Source of the DNA: an uncultured Alphaproteobacteria bacterium
GTDB lineage: Bacteria > Pseudomonadota > Alphaproteobacteria > Micropepsales > Micropepsaceae
Direction: 5' to 3'
Length of the DNA stretch: 64,000 nt
Assembly (NCBI GenBank): GCA_902826695.1
Contig: CADEFU010000002.1
Span: forward strand, 434,001-498,000
Of the stretch, positions 63,074 through 64,000 are shown in pieces. Within the stretch, counting starts at the first letter, position 1, and every line of letters starts with the position of its first letter. The translations under genes were made by a program, and so were the position numbers. The notes under the pieces were generated by a model. That model had not been told where the DNA came from. It worked only from the letters and a program-made list of their open reading frames with translations, and searched no databases.

Positions 63074-63712
63074 TTGCGGGGTGGCGGCGTGGGCTTGAGT
63101 GACGACGAACTCAGGCGGCGTTTGGAGGAGCGGTTATCCTTCGGGTCGCACCCGGTGCCGAAGCGGGGGGATTTTGATCTCAATCCCCGGATGCGCGAGG
63201 AGCAAGCGCCCTCGCCGGTCTTGAGACCGGCAGCCGTGTTGATTCCCATTGTCGAGCGCGCCCAGGGATTGAGCGTTCTGTTCACGCGGCGCGCCGATCA
63301 TTTGGCGCGGCATGCAGGGCAGGTGAGCTTTCCCGGCGGACGTATCGGCGATGAGGACGACGACGCCGTCGCTGCGGCGCTCAGGGAGACGGAAGAAGAA
63401 GTCGGCTTGCCGCGTTCGTTCGTGGACGTGCGGGGTGAACTCGACCGTTATGAGACGGGGACGGGGTTTGCGATTCAACCGTTTGTCGGACTGGTGCGTG
63501 AAGGGTTCGAGCTTCGAATCGACGCTGCTGAAGTGGCCGAGGCCTTCGAGGTGCCGTTCACGTTCCTGATGGATCCCGGCAATCACACGCAACAGTCCGC
63601 TGTGTGGCAGGGTCGCGAGCGGCGGTACTATGCGATGCAGTACGAGCGTCACTACATTTGGGGCGCGACGGCGGGGATACTGGTCAATCTTTACGAGCGG
63701 CTGTACGGCTGA
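63074..63712 (+). CDS. Nudix CoA pyrophosphatase (NudL-like)
   Basis: 212 residues. Nudix box: GQVSFPGGRIGDEDDDAVAA then ALRETEEEVGL, the CoA diphosphatase subtype with the preceding LLFTRRADHLARHAGQVSFP pattern (VLFTRRADHLARH). It probably hydrolyses CoA or its derivatives to phosphopantetheine and adenosine 3',5'-bisphosphate. Start TTG 63074, decided by AGGAGA (63060-63065) at 8 bases; GTG 63089 is possible. It is followed after 5 bases by the CCA-adding enzyme gene. Confidence 0.9.
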   Translation: MRGGGVGLSDDELRRRLEERLSFGSHPVPKRGDFDLNPRMREEQAPSPVLRPAAVLIPIVERAQGLSVLFTRRADHLARHAGQVSFPGGRIGDEDDDAVAAALRETEEEVGLPRSFVDVRGELDRYETGTGFAIQPFVGLVREGFELRIDAAEVAEAFEVPFTFLMDPGNHTQQSAVWQGRERRYYAMQYERHYIWGATAGILVNLYERLYG

Positions 63713-63717
63713 ACGCT

Positions 63718-64000
63718 ATGACGACGCCTTCGATATCGAATCAGCCGTGGCTCAACGCGCCGGAGACGCGCGCAGTGATGGACGCGCTCAATCACGGTGG
63801 TGGCGAGGCGCGTTTTGTCGGCGGTTGCGTGCGCAATGCACTCATGGGTGTGCCGGTCGAGGACATTGATATTGCGACGCCGCTTGTGCCGGACGAGGTG
63901 ACGCGCAGGTTGGTGGCGGCGGGGATGCAGGCCGTGCCCACCGGCATCGAACACGGGACGATCACGGCGGTCACCAACAAGAAGCCTTTCGAGATCACGA
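63718..64000 (+). CDS. cca: tRNA CCA-nucleotidyltransferase, 3' end cut off by window
   Basis: Ninety-four residues are visible. The nucleotidyltransferase core begins AVMDALNHGGGEARFVGGCV then RNALMGVPVEDIDIATPLVP, the catalytic GGxVRD-type segment with an Asp-x-Asp pair (DID) for metal. GIEHGTITAV follows. This is the alphaproteobacterial CCA tRNA nucleotidyltransferase or the related poly(A) polymerase. Short spacing (5 bases) after the Nudix gene marks an operon. Length and C-terminal domain cannot be judged. Confidence 0.92.
   Translation, partial: MTTPSISNQPWLNAPETRAVMDALNHGGGEARFVGGCVRNALMGVPVEDIDIATPLVPDEVTRRLVAAGMQAVPTGIEHGTITAVTNKKPFEIT

Overview
The window is a GC-rich, gene-dense chromosomal segment of an alphaproteobacterium. 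The strongest evidence for that is a set of class-specific cell-cycle genes: ctrA (25883-26572), the phosphotransferase gene chpT (23136-23852) and sciP (32977-33252). Further markers are rpoH with its RpoH box, an EipA/DUF1134 envelope protein, fliJ next to ctrA, and a serC-serA-purA block. I see no insertion sequence, phage, plasmid or CRISPR signature. The segment reads as core genome with patches of accessory metabolism. I cannot name the genus from the sequence alone.

Layout. 1-1.9 kb: a truncated DapA-family gene divergent from a DadA-like FAD oxidase, probably part of hydroxyproline or D-amino-acid catabolism. 1.9-10.2 kb: CBS protein, M20 peptidase, an orphan MacB-like permease, an outer-membrane beta-barrel, small hypotheticals, tRNA-Glu(CTC) and a large DUF3604 protein. 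10.3-16.9 kb: rluD-like gene and rpoH (+), facing purA, serA and serC (-). 17.1-22.9 kb: a secreted Gly/Pro-repeat crystallin-like protein, VanW, a methyltransferase, EipA, an SPFH/NfeD pair and cysQ. 22.9-28.2 kb: the chpT / receiver / ctrA / fliJ regulatory block, a DUF2785 protein and a degenerate SRAP protein. 28.3-33.3 kb: transport and small membrane proteins, ending in sciP. 33.8-40.4 kb: mnmA, tRNA-Met, threonine ammonia-lyase, and a lysine-catabolism pair (saccharopine dehydrogenase plus aldehyde dehydrogenase) with a divergent Lrp regulator. 40.5-44.7 kb: a compact four-gene cassette (methyltransferase, SnoaL-like, PiuC-type hydroxylase, YCII-like), a MerR/CDF metal-efflux pair sharing a textbook MerR operator, and a short flagellin-like protein. 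44.7-55.4 kb: Nudix, amidase, a maleylacetate-reductase-like dehydrogenase with an SDR, DUF1003, GNAT, an internally duplicated exported protein, SDR, MarC, an esterase and a frameshifted CYTH gene. 55.5-62.3 kb: a four-gene moxR / DUF58 / BatA-DUF4159 / membrane-protein operon. 62.4-64 kb: DUF1285, a Nudix CoA pyrophosphatase and the start of a CCA-adding enzyme gene.

Genes that work together: ChpT relays phosphate to CtrA in the family, SciP restrains CtrA at its promoters, and FliJ belongs to a classically CtrA-regulated organelle. All lie within about 10 kb, and the ctrA-fliJ gap holds CtrA-like sites. SerA and SerC are two steps of serine synthesis. The MoxR cluster is a single transcription unit of unknown envelope or stress role.

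Nothing here is clearly a wholly new system. The best leads are: the SRAP protein that has lost its catalytic Cys2; the short flagellin-like protein away from any flagellin locus; the collagen-like/crystallin secreted protein; the 475-residue protein with an internal repeat; the four-gene hydroxylase/methyltransferase cassette; the one-base frameshift in the CYTH gene; and overlapping divergent start codons at 10651-10654.
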